A stretch of 5,999 nt of DNA, from assembly GCA_035532755.1 (NCBI GenBank), contig DATKQI010000222.1:1-5999 (forward strand), given 5' to 3'. Each line of letters opens with the position of its first letter. Position 1 is the first letter of the stretch. Source of the DNA: DATKQI01 sp035532755 (GTDB taxonomy: Bacteria; Pseudomonadota; Alphaproteobacteria; Acetobacterales; Acetobacteraceae). The notes beneath the pieces were generated by a model. It made no database searches and was not told the DNA's origin. It saw only the letters and a program-made list of their open reading frames with translations. This document shows positions 5,892-5,999 of the stretch, piece by piece. Position numbers and translations under genes: made by a program.

Positions 5892-5999
5892 CAGTGTCCT
5901 GATTCGGAAATCCGCAAGCGAATTTCCGGAACACTAGTTCTTTATTTTCAGTGGCCTGCTGGTCCCTGAAATGCAAGGGCATTTCAGGGGCAGGACACT
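5892..5999. repeat. Two related palindromic units, possibly the end of a mobile element
   Basis: Unit 1 (5892-5935) and unit 2 (5949-5999) share a plan. Each begins CAGTGKCCTG, has a central dyad of the form GAAAT..GCAAG..ATTTC, and ends in ACACT. Unit 1 is a near-perfect dyad over 5903-5930 with stem CGGAAAT/ATTTCCG. Unit 2 has an 11-bp perfect stem (5964-5974 with 5979-5989) and a 4-base loop. Its outer arms AGTGGCCTG (5950-5958) and CAGGACACT (5991-5999) also pair at 8 of 9 positions. AGTGTCCTG of unit 1 (5893-5901) is the exact reverse complement of the last nine bases. The dyad centres are 60 bp apart. Repeated sites like these occur at the ends of some insertion sequences, for example the IS21 family, whose ends begin with TG. 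They could also be a palindromic intergenic repeat or an operator pair. The pattern is certain; the identity is not. Confidence 0.6.

Noticed and set aside
4478..5902. A 474-codon open frame on the plus strand opposite the transporter.
   Set aside because: Low-complexity Gln/Arg/His-rich translation, antisense to a clear MFS gene. It is a typical mirror frame of a GC-rich membrane protein.
1..5999. tRNA, rRNA, riboswitch or CRISPR array.
   Set aside because: No tRNA cloverleaf, rRNA-like segment, regularly spaced direct repeats or known riboswitch core was seen by eye. The 60-bp repeat pair at the right edge is palindromic and only two units long.

Overview
The window is GC-rich DNA, about 70% or more in the main genes by spot counts of single 60-base lines. 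It looks like the chromosome of an alphaproteobacterium. A Rhodospirillales/Acetobacteraceae-type host is my best guess, from the fold-III ornithine decarboxylase type, the large tandem-domain GT2 glycosyltransferase style and the codon bias. No rRNA, tRNA or other taxonomic marker is present, so this is inference.

Layout from left to right. Bases 1-113 are the last codons of a transposase, probably ISAzo13 family, and the insertion sequence appears to end near base 138. Directly after that end lies a family 2 glycosyltransferase gene (+, to 1370) whose 5' part is missing. What remains is the tail of a first GT domain and one complete GT-A domain, so the insertion or an associated deletion probably removed the front of the gene. 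It converges on, and overlaps by 49 bp, a YihY/UPF0761-family membrane protein gene (-, 1322-2263). A 320-bp divergent intergenic region (2264-2583) separates this from a pyridoxal-phosphate ornithine (or lysine/ornithine) decarboxylase (+, 2584-3714) that begins the polyamine route to putrescine.

The decarboxylase converges, with a 24-bp gap, on a 246-aa soluble protein (-, 3739-4479) that faintly resembles the acetoacetate decarboxylase-like fold. Its GC content is visibly lower than its neighbours'. Upstream of it on the same strand, 115 bp away, is an AraJ/YdhP-type drug:H+ antiporter (MFS, DHA1; - strand, 4595-5764). These two could be co-transcribed, but they have no obvious metabolic link. 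The last 108 bases (5892-5999) hold two related palindromic units with dyad centres 60 bp apart. They may be the end of a second mobile element, a palindromic intergenic repeat, or an operator array, and they run to the window edge.

The genes read as independent housekeeping or accessory transcription units, with a mobile-element end on the left and a probable one on the right. I see no defence system, CRISPR array, secretion cluster or other multi-gene novel system. The points worth a second look are the IS/glycosyltransferase junction, the divergent ADC-like protein and the terminal palindromes.
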